This document shows, piece after piece, positions 1-9,411 of a stretch of 64,000 nt of DNA. Within the stretch, counting starts at the first letter, position 1; every line of letters begins with the position of its first letter. The DNA comes from Bacteroidia bacterium. GTDB taxonomy: Bacteria > Bacteroidota > Bacteroidia > Chitinophagales > Chitinophagaceae. A model generated the notes under the pieces. That model saw only the letters and a program-made list of their open reading frames with translations, was not told where the DNA came from and searched no databases. The translations under genes were made by a program, and so were the position numbers. The stretch is taken from positions 62,001-126,000 of the forward strand of contig JAUIBA010000006.1 of the NCBI GenBank assembly GCA_030427635.1, read 5' to 3'.

Positions 1-1
1 G

Positions 2-400
2 TGCAGACATAGTGAAAATGACCTGTTCCCCGAAGTGCGCAACCTTTTCAATATCCTGTTTACCAATAATGGTGTAGCAATATCAAAGTTTGCCGACGAG
101 TGGTCTAAAGCAGGCAGGGAGCAACAAAAAAATCTGCTTCAATACATCATACACCTGCTGGAACATACTATACGTGCCCGGTATGCACCTACCCTGCCCG
201 TAGCGCTACAGGATGCCGAAGCTACTTTTGTAAAAAAGCTTGCTGCATCGCGTATTTCATTTGAGGGATTAAAAGAAATGACGGAAATCCTAACTGATAC
301 CGCTTATTTCATAGAGCGTAATGCCCATGGAAAAACACAGCTACATGCTATGCTTATACGCCTGCACCATGTAGTACTGGGTGCTCCCATTCACATATAA
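2..400 (+). CDS. holB: Probable DNA polymerase III delta' subunit, C-terminal fragment
   Basis: The frame is open from the first bases of the window to a TAA at 398-400, so this is the 3' end of a gene that begins upstream. The GTG at 35 is only an internal codon. The roughly 132 visible residues form an all-helical domain. They include a segment SKFADEWSKAGREQQKNLLQ, about 35-55 residues in, that resembles the C-terminal oligomerisation domain of Bacteroidota clamp-loader delta' subunits, where a WVEE..K.GREKQKNFL-type stretch is usual. In that role it would help load the beta clamp in the cytoplasm. The nucleotide-binding part lies outside the window, so the family call rests on one motif region and is moderate. 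The gene is convergent with the GWxTD gene, with 6 bases between the two stops. Confidence 0.6.
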   Translation, partial: CRHSENDLFPEVRNLFNILFTNNGVAISKFADEWSKAGREQQKNLLQYIIHLLEHTIRARYAPTLPVALQDAEATFVKKLAASRISFEGLKEMTEILTDTAYFIERNAHGKTQLHAMLIRLHHVVLGAPIHI

Positions 401-406
401 GCAATA

Positions 407-1909
407 CTACCTGTTTCCAAAATATTGTTCTGCACGCGAGTTCATATTGAATCCTGCGGCTGAGGCACCATTAGTGGTAGAATAGAGATATGAACGCCAG
501 CCGCCATTCATGGGCTCACCAGGTACGGTAGAATGAAGTAAACGATAATCGGTAAGATTCTGAGACTGCTTAAAGAAAAGGAACAAAGAGTTTGCCAGCT
601 CTTTTTTATTACCAAACTGTGTAAGTGTATTGTACTGCCATATTTCATAAGGCAGAGAGCCTGCCTCATTGGTGACTGTAATTATATCAGTAGGTTTTCC
701 ATAACGAAGGTAAATGAAGCCCCTGTCTGTCTGATACCCCGGAGTACCATTTGCACTGAACTTTTTGTTTACCTCCATCACTTTAGCAGAATATTCTTTC
801 CAGGCTTTCCCCGGGTCTTTAGGATTAATATCCTTAAAGTGATTGTATATGTAATACCTCATATACATTTCGTCCGTTTTTTTCAGAAAACCGTTGATAG
901 TGTTTTTGTGCATTGCATCACTGAGGGGCAATAGCATGACAAGTATTGCTTTAAGCTGAGGAATAGTATACTTTGAGATAAATGTTTTATCAAGGTCCAG
1001 AACCGTTACGTGCTCCATGGTGGTATCCTTCATTATCTCTTTGATATTTACGACCGGAGCTTCTTTTTTCTCCGGAGTGCGATTCATTCGCTGTATAAAG
1101 AGTGTATTAGCCGTAATACGGTTGCCCATCTTATCGTCTAATGATACTGTAATATAATAATTGCCGGATGCAAGCGTAGCTATGGGTATTTCTCCTGCTT
1201 TTACTGATGAAGCAGGATTTATAATCGTATCAGTAATTGTGTATTCGGGCAAATACATTTCTGTAGCCCGTTTACTTATCTGCACCTTACGCACCAGAGG
1301 GAAACGGTCATTATCAATAACTCCCGGCTTCAGATTATATAATTCAGTTTTAAAATACAGTGTGCGTATGGGGTCATCAAGGAAGTTAGTACACAGCGGA
1401 ACTGATGCTCCTGTACTATCGGCATAGACCATAAGCTCCACATCACTGAAAAAAGGCTGGCCTGATACTTTAACTACATGCATTGAGTCTGTATGTGTAA
1501 ATACACTACTACTGTCGCCCAGGTCCATAAGACTTATCGTGTACTGCACCATGCCGGACGCAGGGCGGGAAAAACCATAACTGCGACGCTCAGCAATCAC
1601 CAGATCGGCCAGTTCTTCTGCACTGCTGCGGGGAGGTGTCTGCAAAATAAACTGGTCTTTGACTACGACACCAGATTCATCCTGTATTGTAATGCTGGTG
1701 AGTACACGGGCAATGATCGTTTTTTGAGCCGTGGTCGTGAAATGCAATGAGGCAGGATCTATCTGCCATGATATAGATGGCTGTGGCAGATATTTACCTT
1801 CTCCAGTCAAATGATAATACACAGCATGAGCTACTGTAGCACTCATCCCCCTGGCAATAATAGAAAAAGAACATCCTGCAATGAACAGGAGCATTAACCG
1901 TAAGCGCAT
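407..1909 (-). CDS. GWxTD domain-containing lipoprotein
   Basis: An exported protein of about 500 residues. The frame extends to 1960, but the ATG at 1909 is preferred. It gives a short basic start (MRLRLM), a hydrophobic core and a lipobox ending IAGC, a lipoprotein signal peptide. The middle is beta-rich, as in the N-terminal part of this family. The C-terminal third carries the family signature around GTPGYQTDRGFIYLRYGKP, followed by a conserved PYEIWQY segment and a short C-terminal tail. The eponymous Trp is replaced by Tyr (GYQTDRG). GWxTD proteins are widespread in Bacteroidota, but their biochemical role is not established. The gene is a single transcription unit on the minus strand, divergent from the kinase at 2028. 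Confidence 0.85.
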   Translation of the reverse strand: MRLRLMLLFIAGCSFSIIARGMSATVAHAVYYHLTGEGKYLPQPSISWQIDPASLHFTTTAQKTIIARVLTSITIQDESGVVVKDQFILQTPPRSSAEELADLVIAERRSYGFSRPASGMVQYTISLMDLGDSSSVFTHTDSMHVVKVSGQPFFSDVELMVYADSTGASVPLCTNFLDDPIRTLYFKTELYNLKPGVIDNDRFPLVRKVQISKRATEMYLPEYTITDTIINPASSVKAGEIPIATLASGNYYITVSLDDKMGNRITANTLFIQRMNRTPEKKEAPVVNIKEIMKDTTMEHVTVLDLDKTFISKYTIPQLKAILVMLLPLSDAMHKNTINGFLKKTDEMYMRYYIYNHFKDINPKDPGKAWKEYSAKVMEVNKKFSANGTPGYQTDRGFIYLRYGKPTDIITVTNEAGSLPYEIWQYNTLTQFGNKKELANSLFLFFKQSQNLTDYRLLHSTVPGEPMNGGWRSYLYSTTNGASAAGFNMNSRAEQYFGNR

Positions 1910-2027
1910 CTGCAACAAGTATAATATAATGCCGCAATTTACATAAACAGGCCCTAGCAAATGGCATAGTGTATGTTAAAATAAAACCGGCAATAATTGT
2001 GCTGTATCAATTAGTTTTGACAATCCG

Positions 2028-3419
2028 ATGAAAAGACGACTTACAATAGTGCTGGTAGCATTTGGCGCTTCATTTATCTCAATGATAGCGTTGTCTCTCT
2101 TTTCCATTGGCAGGTTTACTACGTTTACATCGTACTCTGACGAAGTGACCCGTATTAACGGAACAATTACAACCCTCTTTCGCACGGAAGTTCTTTTCAA
2201 AGACATAGACAGATGGGAACGTGGCTACATTCTCATGGGAGACACCGTATCACTCAATAATATCAATGCGACAAAAGACAGCTTATTTCACGCGCTTGAT
2301 TCACTGGAGTTTCAGTTAAAAGATAACCCCGTGCAGGCAAGGAACATGATAGATCTGCGTGATGTTATTGGCCAGAGAATGCGATGCCTTGATAATAATA
2401 TCGCCTTTGTAGCATCAACACGCTCCAACGACGCATCTGACCACTACATGGCGGGACGCAGGCATACGATGGCTGCCAACCGGCAGTTTATAAACATGCA
2501 TATTATAGAGAATAAGGTGCTTGCTGACCTTATTGAAAAACAAAAATTCTATCAAAAACTTACAACCAGCACATTAAAAAGCCTTCTTGTCATTTTCTGC
2601 CTGGTAACATTACTACTCTTTGCCTTGCTCATTAAACTCATGAGATCGGGCATGCTGTATCAGGAGACACTGAAAGGGAAGATTATAGACTTGAAAAGGT
2701 CTCACGATGAGCTACAGGAAATTGCCTATTCTATTTCGCACGACCTTCAGGAACCATTGAGGAAGATACAGGTATTCAGTAATATGCTGGTAGTGCGCAA
2801 GGCCAACAGCCCGGAAGATGATGGCTCCCGGGATACCCTGCAAAGAATTCATGGATTTGCCAACAGAATGCAGTCACTGATATACGACCTGGAGAGCCTT
2901 ACAAACCTGACACGGATAGATGAACAAAAAGCAACGGTGAACCTGAATAACCTGACAGAGCAGGTAGTAGAAGGAATGCGCGAACTGATTCAATCCAGAC
3001 AGGCAGTAGTACGCATAGAGCAGCTACCGGAAATAAAGTGTTACGAGTCTCAGTTACAGATACTGTTCAAAGCCCTGCTGGATAATGCGCTCAAATTTGT
3101 AAAGGCAGATACACAGCCTGAGATATACATAGGCTACCGTATATCGAAAGGAGAAGAGCTTGCAGAACTGACGCAGCGCCTTCCCAACCAGCAGTTTCAT
3201 TGCATCAGTGTTTCAGACAATGGTATTGGGTTTGACAACAAGTATATCTCTAACATATTCAAGATATTCAGACGGCTGCATAATGAGGAGTCGCAGTACT
3301 CCGGTAAAGGTATAGGGCTGGCAATATGCCAGCGTATAATGACAAACCATGAAGGATATATACTGGGAGAAGGAAAGCCAGACCATGGCGCGACCTTTAA
3401 ATTGTATTTCCCTATATAA
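2028..3419 (+). CDS. Sensor histidine kinase with CHASE3-type sensor domain
   Basis: A 463-residue membrane kinase. A TM helix covers residues about 5-27. It is followed by a periplasmic helical domain (about 30-185) whose RWERGYILMGD segment fits CHASE3. A second TM helix lies at about 187-207, then a short coiled linker and the HisKA/HATPase_c core. The H box is SISHDLQEPLRKI, with the phosphoacceptor His at residue 238. The N box is DNALKFV, and the G boxes include SDNGIGF and GKGIGLAIC. There is no PAS domain and no receiver, and no response regulator lies beside it, so its partner is unknown. Its core resembles phytochrome-type light or stress kinases. A perfect TAnnTTTG box at 2012-2019 sits only 8 bases before the ATG, so the mRNA may be nearly leaderless. 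Confidence 0.92.
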   Translation: MKRRLTIVLVAFGASFISMIALSLFSIGRFTTFTSYSDEVTRINGTITTLFRTEVLFKDIDRWERGYILMGDTVSLNNINATKDSLFHALDSLEFQLKDNPVQARNMIDLRDVIGQRMRCLDNNIAFVASTRSNDASDHYMAGRRHTMAANRQFINMHIIENKVLADLIEKQKFYQKLTTSTLKSLLVIFCLVTLLLFALLIKLMRSGMLYQETLKGKIIDLKRSHDELQEIAYSISHDLQEPLRKIQVFSNMLVVRKANSPEDDGSRDTLQRIHGFANRMQSLIYDLESLTNLTRIDEQKATVNLNNLTEQVVEGMRELIQSRQAVVRIEQLPEIKCYESQLQILFKALLDNALKFVKADTQPEIYIGYRISKGEELAELTQRLPNQQFHCISVSDNGIGFDNKYISNIFKIFRRLHNEESQYSGKGIGLAICQRIMTNHEGYILGEGKPDHGATFKLYFPI

Positions 3420-3602
3420 TGAATGGTACTATTTGCTAAAATAGTCTGCACAGAATATGGCTTTCACCACCGTTTTTTGATTTTTCAATGTATTATCTTG
3501 ACTTTTGGCAAGTTTTGCAGCAGCGAAACATGTATAAACATGTACTGATAGCAAAAATTAAATTACAGAATATCGCGACAACATTGCGGAAAGCATAACC
3601 AG

Positions 3603-4904
3603 ATGAAGAAGTACGTGTTACCATTATTACTGATCGGCTGTACTATAACCCGGGCTCAGGAAAGACTGACAATGCAGGATGCAATTCTGATGGCTCTGGA
3701 ACGTAACTATGACATAAGAACGGCAGAGATAGCACAAAAACAGGCTCAAAGAAACAATACACTGGGTAATGCAGGATTTTCACCTGTAATCAATGCCGGG
3801 ATTACAGCATCTGAAAGCCATAACAACGTAAGAAGCGACCTGGCAAACGGCTCTCAGCAAAACAACCCAAATGCAAAGAATACCAATGTAAACCCTGCTG
3901 TCACAGTAAACTGGACACTATTTGACGGAGGCAGAATGTTTCTGGTAAAAAAGCAGCTCAATGAGGCTGAGGCCCTGTCTGAAACTCAGTTCAGAGCTCA
4001 GATACAGGCCACCGTATCTAAAGTAATACAAACATACGCTCAGGTAACGCTCCAGCAAAAACAGATGATGGCCATAGATACGGCACTGAAGCTGGCCATA
4101 GAACGAATGAAACTGGCTGAGCTTAAATACCGCACCGGAGCTGGAGCAAAAGTGGACTATCTGCAGGCCAGGGTAGACTATAATGCCAGGCAGGACGACT
4201 CCGTTACATACCTGAATACATTTGCCAATGCCTGCGACTCGCTAAGTGTGCTGATGGGCAATAATGACGGGAAACTATACAAGGTAGACGACAGCCTTAC
4301 CATAAATCTGAACCTGATACCGGCTGACATGAACCGACTGAAGGAATTAAACCTCTCTCTGGATGCATACCGGCACAATTCTAACATATCCCGTTTAAAT
4401 GCAGATATTGCTAAAACGTATCACTTACCTACACTTTCATTCAGTGGTACCTATGCCTATAACCGCTCTACCAGCGCTACAGGTTTTGCACTATTTACAC
4501 GTACCTATGGAATGAACGGACTATTCAATCTCAGTATCCCGGTATTTTCAGGCGGCAACATTCGCCGCCAGTCAGGTATTGCGTCACTACAGGCCATGCG
4601 CGATGAATTACTTTTTGAGCGCCACTATACTGTAATAGGCCGCCAGTACAGAACTGCATGGAGAAACTACCGACTGGCAACAGCTGCGTATAACCTGGCA
4701 AGGGAAAATATTTCTTTTGCACGGGAAAATATAGAAGTACAGGCTGCAAGATTTCGTGTAGGCATGGGAACAACTCTGGAACTGAGGGAGGCCGAGAACG
4801 GCTATGTGCAGGCTCTCGTAAGGCTCTATACGGCTCAGTACAATGTAAAAGTGGGAGAAACGCAGATGCTGGAGCTGGAAAACAAGCTCATTACCCGTAA
4901 ATAA
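3603..4904 (+). CDS. TolC family outer-membrane efflux protein
   Basis: A 433-residue protein with a short signal peptide (cleavage expected after the first 17-18 residues, ending in ITRAQ). It contains two homologous TolC-like halves. Each has long amphipathic helices with QAQRNNTLG/AELKYRTGAGAKVDYLQA and AARFRVGMGTTLELREAENG. These are the usual repeated RFxxGxGTxLDLxxA elements of the OEP family. It would form a trimeric channel-tunnel in the outer membrane and work with an inner-membrane pump and a periplasmic adaptor. Neither partner is encoded nearby, so the substrate cannot be inferred. The gene is monocistronic, with 183 bases of non-coding DNA upstream and 135 downstream. Confidence 0.9.
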   Translation: MKKYVLPLLLIGCTITRAQERLTMQDAILMALERNYDIRTAEIAQKQAQRNNTLGNAGFSPVINAGITASESHNNVRSDLANGSQQNNPNAKNTNVNPAVTVNWTLFDGGRMFLVKKQLNEAEALSETQFRAQIQATVSKVIQTYAQVTLQQKQMMAIDTALKLAIERMKLAELKYRTGAGAKVDYLQARVDYNARQDDSVTYLNTFANACDSLSVLMGNNDGKLYKVDDSLTINLNLIPADMNRLKELNLSLDAYRHNSNISRLNADIAKTYHLPTLSFSGTYAYNRSTSATGFALFTRTYGMNGLFNLSIPVFSGGNIRRQSGIASLQAMRDELLFERHYTVIGRQYRTAWRNYRLATAAYNLARENISFARENIEVQAARFRVGMGTTLELREAENGYVQALVRLYTAQYNVKVGETQMLELENKLITRK

Positions 4905-4981
4905 TGAACAGCAACACCATTATAGCCCGACATGTATTTAAAACTTAACATTTTTCATACGTAGCAGTATGCTGTATTACC

Positions 4982-5010
4982 TTGCAACGCTGGTATTTTT
5001 TGTATCTTTG
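4982..5010 (+). promoter_or_regulatory. Bacteroidota-type promoter for the small lipoprotein gene
   Basis: TTG at 4982-4984 (-33 element), an 18-base spacer and TATCTTTG at 5003-5010 (-7 element, a perfect TAnnTTTG). Start codon at 5040. This is the best complete -33/-7 pair in the window. Confidence 0.65.
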
Positions 5011-5039
5011 ACCTATTCCATCACAACTTATACGTACGT

Positions 5040-5237
5040 ATGAATAACAAAAACACACTACTGATACTTGCTGCTATAGCTTTTGTAATCATAGTATGCA
5101 ACAGTAGCTGTGCGCTGGACCGCAGACGTTATTCTACTTTCAGAGATGAAAACGGAGATGTAAAAACGGAACACTATAATCAGTACAAGCGGAAATGGTA
5201 CCGTAAAAACTGGTATAACAGGCAGATATGGAGATAG
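5040..5237 (+). CDS. Small putative exported lipoprotein
   Basis: A 65-residue ORF with a hydrophobic signal (residues 5-20). The following Cys-containing segment ICNSSCALD could be a lipobox (Cys at about residue 25). The mature part is very polar and rich in Tyr, Arg, Lys and Trp (RKWYRKNWYNRQIWR at the end), so basic and aromatic. A well-formed promoter just upstream and normal codon use support a real gene. No family is recognised. It ends 6 bases before the stop of the convergent NHL-repeat gene. Confidence 0.6.
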   Translation: MNNKNTLLILAAIAFVIIVCNSSCALDRRRYSTFRDENGDVKTEHYNQYKRKWYRKNWYNRQIWR

Positions 5238-5243
5238 CTGCTG

Positions 5244-7763
5244 CTACCATACTTTCACAATTTTCAGCGACTTTACACGAATACCTCCGGGGTCAAATAC
5301 ATTCAGGAAATATATGCCTGCAGGCAGGTCTTTTAATGATATACGTCTTACCTCATCGGCACGACCAGCTAACCGACCATCGGCAGTGTATAGAGTAGCA
5401 GTTATTTTCCGGCACCATACAATAGACAAATCACCACTTACAGGATTGGGCATAATCTGCAACTCATCTGCACCACAACCAGTATAGTTAGTAGTGGCAG
5501 ATACTACAGTACAGCCTTCGGCATTAGATACTTCTACTTCATATAATCCCATTTCTGTAGCATATAATGTATCTGCTACCGCACCGGGAATGGTAGCGGC
5601 ATTAAGCCGCCACTGGTATGTAGCATAACCTTTATCGGCATATAACACCCCCTGAACTACAGTAATCTCCGGCGCCACCGGCAGGGGATATACTGCCACC
5701 GGCCAGTTTGCTATATCCGTGCCGCAGGTGTTGGTAATGCTGTAGTTGACAAATTCATTACCGGGTGTCACCCCCGTAACTACCCCATTAGCAACTGTGG
5801 CAAAACCAAGGCTGGTGGTCCATAACCCACCATCTACCTCACTGCTGAGACTGATGCTGGCTCCTACACACAGAGATACAGGCCCGGTAATAGTACCTGC
5901 ATCAGGAAATGTATCAACAAGCACCTCCTGAACAGCCGCCGCATGGCACCAGTTGTTATATACCGTATAAATGACAACAGATGTGCCTGGCGCTATCCCT
6001 TTTACCTGCCCTACCGCATTGACACTAGTGTTACTGTTACTTGTAGTCCATACACCTCCGGTAGCGGTTGCTGTAAAATTGACCATATTGCCCAGGCAAA
6101 ATGCAGCAGGCCCTGTAATATTTCCCGGTGAGGGCAATGGGTCTACGGTAACAACATGCCGTGCCGATGCAATGCCACAAGCATTGGCAACCAGGTACTT
6201 TACAGTATCTACCCCTGCAGAAAGCCCCCAAACCTTACAGGATAAACCAATGGTAGTAAAGTTCAGGTGTCCTGATGATGTAGCCCAGAGTCCACCGGTC
6301 ACCGTATTGGATAGTTCTATTGTATCATGCACACATACCCTGCCAGGCCCGGTAATGATTCCCGGAGATAACAAAGGATCTACTGATACATAAACACGTA
6401 TAATGTCGCTGGTAAGTGAATTGGCTACTTTTACATCAAATGAATCAAGCCCGGTATATCCGGGAGCAGGTTGGTATGTAAGGCCTGAGGGGACAGTAAT
6501 ACCTCCTGTGGACGTAGCAGAATAGGAAACAAATGCAGTGCCATGTACCGGTGACACTTCCAAAGACCATGTATCTGTATATCCTGTATATACATTCCTT
6601 ACAGATAGTATGGTATCAACCGAAACCGGTGGACCATTTTCACATACTGCAATGTGTGCTGAGTCTCCTTCAAGGAAATACAGCACATTTACCACCTTCC
6701 GCACGCGCACATTTCTCATATCAGAGAAGTACACATTCTCTGCAGTATCTACCAGCACACCTGCCGGATGAAAAATATGAGCGCTGGTAGCAGGGATTCC
6801 TTCTCCATTATAGGATGGCACCCCAGTACCCACAATGGTTTTTACAATACCATCAGTCCCTACCCTTCTCAATCTGTTATTTTTACCATCTACAATTACT
6901 ATGGCTCCTCCCGGGGAAACACTTACAGAAACCGGAAAATTAAAAGCAGCAGATACTGCAGGGCCACCATCCCCTGAAAAGCCGGGACTACCATTACCTG
7001 CTACAGTTGTTACAATACCGTCAGGCGAAACTTTTCTTACACAGTAATTTCCACCATCACATATATACAGGCTCCCATCTTTCCCGGTAGCCAGCCCGAA
7101 AATGTAACCAAAACGAGCTGCTGTGGCAGGGCCGCCATCACCACTAAAACCAGCTATACCAGTACCTGCATAGGTAGTAATTGACCCTTCAGGACTGATT
7201 TTGCGTACACAGTAATTATCTATATCTCCTACAAAAATATTCCCGGCCTCATCTGTTGCTATGCCCAGGGGCTTATTAAATGTTGCCGCAGTGGCAGAAC
7301 TGCCATCTCCTGTATACCCTGCAGCTCCTGTACCTGCTATAGTGGTTATAACACCGGTAGCCGCATTTACTTTCCTTACCCTGTAATTGAACTGGTCGGT
7401 AATGTACACATTGCCGGCAGTGTCTGTAGCTATACCCCAGTTGCCATTAAGGCGAGCTGCCGTAGCAGGACCATTATCCCCCGAAAAGCCAAATGAACCT
7501 GTACCGGCAATAGTGGTAATAATACCACTGGTACTTACCTTACGCACCGCATAATTAAACTGGTCATTAATGTAGATATTCCCATATCTGTCTGTAGCTA
7601 TACTTGTGGGAGAATCTAAACGGGCACTGGCAGCAGCGCCGCCGTCACCTGAGTAACCTACTGTACCATTACCCGCAAAACCTGAAATAATCTGCCCGGA
7701 AGCAACAGGTAAAAAACCCATGAAAACAACTATGCAATACAGGCAGTACAGGCATCTGTTCAT
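5244..7763 (-). CDS. NHL-repeat propeller protein with Ig-like repeats and T9SS type A sorting domain
   Basis: An 839-residue secreted protein. The signal peptide (1-24) ends in VASGQ. Residues about 25-360 contain six NHL-type blades built on GDGGPATAARF, VRKVS and ITTIAGTG motifs, giving a six-bladed beta-propeller. A cadherin-like or Ig-like segment with LTYQPAPGYTGLDSFDV follows at about 375-465. Three Big2-like repeats come next, each beginning ITGP..xC and carrying GG.WTTS, then a YQW-type Ig module (ATYQWRLN). The protein ends in a T9SS type A domain (IMPNPVSGDL, LPAGIYFLNVF, final Lys-Val-Trp). It should be exported through the T9SS to the surface or medium. Propellers of this sort bind ligands or proteins, but the ligand is not evident. 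The repeat unit is shared with the proteins at 58564 and 60640. Confidence 0.92.
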   Translation of the reverse strand: MNRCLYCLYCIVVFMGFLPVASGQIISGFAGNGTVGYSGDGGAAASARLDSPTSIATDRYGNIYINDQFNYAVRKVSTSGIITTIAGTGSFGFSGDNGPATAARLNGNWGIATDTAGNVYITDQFNYRVRKVNAATGVITTIAGTGAAGYTGDGSSATAATFNKPLGIATDEAGNIFVGDIDNYCVRKISPEGSITTYAGTGIAGFSGDGGPATAARFGYIFGLATGKDGSLYICDGGNYCVRKVSPDGIVTTVAGNGSPGFSGDGGPAVSAAFNFPVSVSVSPGGAIVIVDGKNNRLRRVGTDGIVKTIVGTGVPSYNGEGIPATSAHIFHPAGVLVDTAENVYFSDMRNVRVRKVVNVLYFLEGDSAHIAVCENGPPVSVDTILSVRNVYTGYTDTWSLEVSPVHGTAFVSYSATSTGGITVPSGLTYQPAPGYTGLDSFDVKVANSLTSDIIRVYVSVDPLLSPGIITGPGRVCVHDTIELSNTVTGGLWATSSGHLNFTTIGLSCKVWGLSAGVDTVKYLVANACGIASARHVVTVDPLPSPGNITGPAAFCLGNMVNFTATATGGVWTTSNSNTSVNAVGQVKGIAPGTSVVIYTVYNNWCHAAAVQEVLVDTFPDAGTITGPVSLCVGASISLSSEVDGGLWTTSLGFATVANGVVTGVTPGNEFVNYSITNTCGTDIANWPVAVYPLPVAPEITVVQGVLYADKGYATYQWRLNAATIPGAVADTLYATEMGLYEVEVSNAEGCTVVSATTNYTGCGADELQIMPNPVSGDLSIVWCRKITATLYTADGRLAGRADEVRRISLKDLPAGIYFLNVFDPGGIRVKSLKIVKVW

Positions 7764-7819
7764 GGTTTCCTATTCACTTGTTCTAAGGCGCCATATTGTA
7801 TGACACCGGGTCAACTATT

Positions 7820-7827
7820 CAAATTTA
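7820..7827 (-). promoter_or_regulatory. -7 promoter element for the NHL-repeat gene
   Basis: Minus-strand TAAATTTG, a perfect TAnnTTTG, 56 bases upstream of the start at 7763. The -33 region is not a good match. Confidence 0.45.
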
Positions 7828-7901
7828 GCCTGATTTTACATAACGGTAAAATTTAGCGTGGCAAGGTGAGTTATATAAAGAAAGGGTTTACAGTACGACG
7901 G

Positions 7902-9407
7902 TCATTTATTCAACTTGTACCCTACGGACACCCTGAATGATGGTGCGGAGAGCGGTGCATTAACATCATAGCCTCCTTTTACGGAAGGAGTTACAGAACT
8001 CTTTTGCACCATTGCATCGAACAGCCAACGGTCGCTGCAGGTATAAGTGAAGCCGGCAACGCCTCCAATACGGAGCATATTGCCGGGCGCCGACGGATAC
8101 TGCGCTCCCTGATAATCGGACACAGGTGTGCCGCTATAAGTGATCACGTCTCCGGTAGCTGGGGCTACAGGGGCTGCTGTAGAACTGATAACTGTATCAA
8201 CTGTTTTTAATATACCCGATTTTATATAGGTATGTTCTGTAACCGACTGCAGTCTGCTGTAAACAAAATTCACACCGCCGTACACAGACACCTTATCAGA
8301 TATTTTATATTTACCCATAACCGGCAACTCATATTGCATATACTGCCCACCGGTACGATTACTTTTTACGATGCTGTCATGAGACTGTGTATAGCGATAT
8401 TTTTCATTATTATAAACAATAACGCTGGTACCCTCCACCGATGTAGAGGTATACTTTTCCAGTAATGTTACCTGCGCGTCATCGTTTACTTTGTAATATG
8501 ACTTACTTTCTCCTACATTTCTCAATGGTGCTGAGGCAAAAATCACGCCGGGCTGTACCATTAAAGACCAACGGTCTGAAACTTTATAAGCCACATAAGG
8601 AGCAACAGCAACACCTGAGGACGCACTGTTGTCAAAACCTCTCTGGTAGCCGGTCTTAACCCCCCACTCCCATTTTGGCTGAAATGTATTTACATTGTGG
8701 TCTTCTGATTTATCATTTGCAGCAATGAGAGAGTTTTTAACATGTACTGCATCTTTTTCAACAATTTGATTTTCAACACTTTTATGAATGCTATTGTAAA
8801 CTAATTGTTGAGAATATTCTGCTGAATTTGCATTGCCCTGTTTCTTATTTTCTGTACCAGTACCACCTCCATAATATTCAGCGGAAGCTGTTGCAACCAC
8901 CGACATAACATCTGGCATTATAGGCGTAACACCTTCTACGTACTCTTCATCTGCATTTACCGCATATTGCTCATTCTCTGCCAATGGCTCATCGCACACC
9001 ACTGCTTCTGCCAATACAGTACCCTGCGATACAGGTACGTTATTGTCTTCCTGCTCATCATCTGAATTCTGAGATGACTGCGTTACATTATTATGATCTG
9101 CAACAGATAAATTATTAGATGATGTAATGGCATCTGAATTACTGACAGTCAAATAGTTATCAGAATTTTCAATAACTATAGATTCTTTACCGATAAACTT
9201 TTTCACCAGAGGTATAGATAGCAACCCTATGACAGAGACGATGGCAACATGTCCCAGCCACCTGAAAGGATTTACTTTGACAGGTAATGGTTTCAGTGTA
9301 TCCAGCATCTTATCCATATCATACCAGGCATCAGCCGGCGGGGCTTCAGAGTATTTTCCCAGTTTATCCCGGAAAAGCTCATCGATATGTTTTCGCTTAT
9401 TACTCAC
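7902..9407 (-). CDS. Membrane-anchored outer-membrane beta-barrel-like protein paired with an ECF sigma factor
   Basis: A 501-residue protein. Residues 1-47 are polar (starting MSNKRKHIDELFRDKL) with an AWYDMDKMLD segment, resembling the cytoplasmic N-terminus of membrane-bound anti-sigma proteins. One TM helix spans about 51-66. Residues 70-245 form a long Asn/Ser/Asp/Glu-rich low-complexity linker. Residues about 245-501 alternate short beta strands and turns (WEWGVKTGYQRG, YVAYKVSDRWSLMVQPGV, MLRIGGVAGFTY, FRVSVGYKLNK) like a PorT/OmpA-type eight-stranded barrel. It starts 4 bases after the sigma-factor stop, so the two are co-transcribed. Inference: the N-terminus holds the sigma factor at the inner membrane while the C-terminus senses the envelope. 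The last residue is Lys rather than the usual aromatic of outer-membrane barrels, so the barrel may be soluble or atypical. Confidence 0.82.
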   Translation of the reverse strand: MSNKRKHIDELFRDKLGKYSEAPPADAWYDMDKMLDTLKPLPVKVNPFRWLGHVAIVSVIGLLSIPLVKKFIGKESIVIENSDNYLTVSNSDAITSSNNLSVADHNNVTQSSQNSDDEQEDNNVPVSQGTVLAEAVVCDEPLAENEQYAVNADEEYVEGVTPIMPDVMSVVATASAEYYGGGTGTENKKQGNANSAEYSQQLVYNSIHKSVENQIVEKDAVHVKNSLIAANDKSEDHNVNTFQPKWEWGVKTGYQRGFDNSASSGVAVAPYVAYKVSDRWSLMVQPGVIFASAPLRNVGESKSYYKVNDDAQVTLLEKYTSTSVEGTSVIVYNNEKYRYTQSHDSIVKSNRTGGQYMQYELPVMGKYKISDKVSVYGGVNFVYSRLQSVTEHTYIKSGILKTVDTVISSTAAPVAPATGDVITYSGTPVSDYQGAQYPSAPGNMLRIGGVAGFTYTCSDRWLFDAMVQKSSVTPSVKGGYDVNAPLSAPSFRVSVGYKLNK

Positions 9408-9411
9408 TTTA

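Noticed and set aside
3527-3545. Repeated ACATGTA in the leader of the TolC gene
   Set aside because: Only two 7-base copies three bases apart in an AT-rich stretch, not distinguishable from chance.
5971-6393. Long open frames antisense to the Ig-like repeats at 5.9-6.4, 58.9-59.3 and 61.2-61.9 kb
   Set aside because: These are mirror frames of repetitive Gly/Thr/Ser codons in T9SS proteins, recur wherever the repeats occur, and have no independent features.
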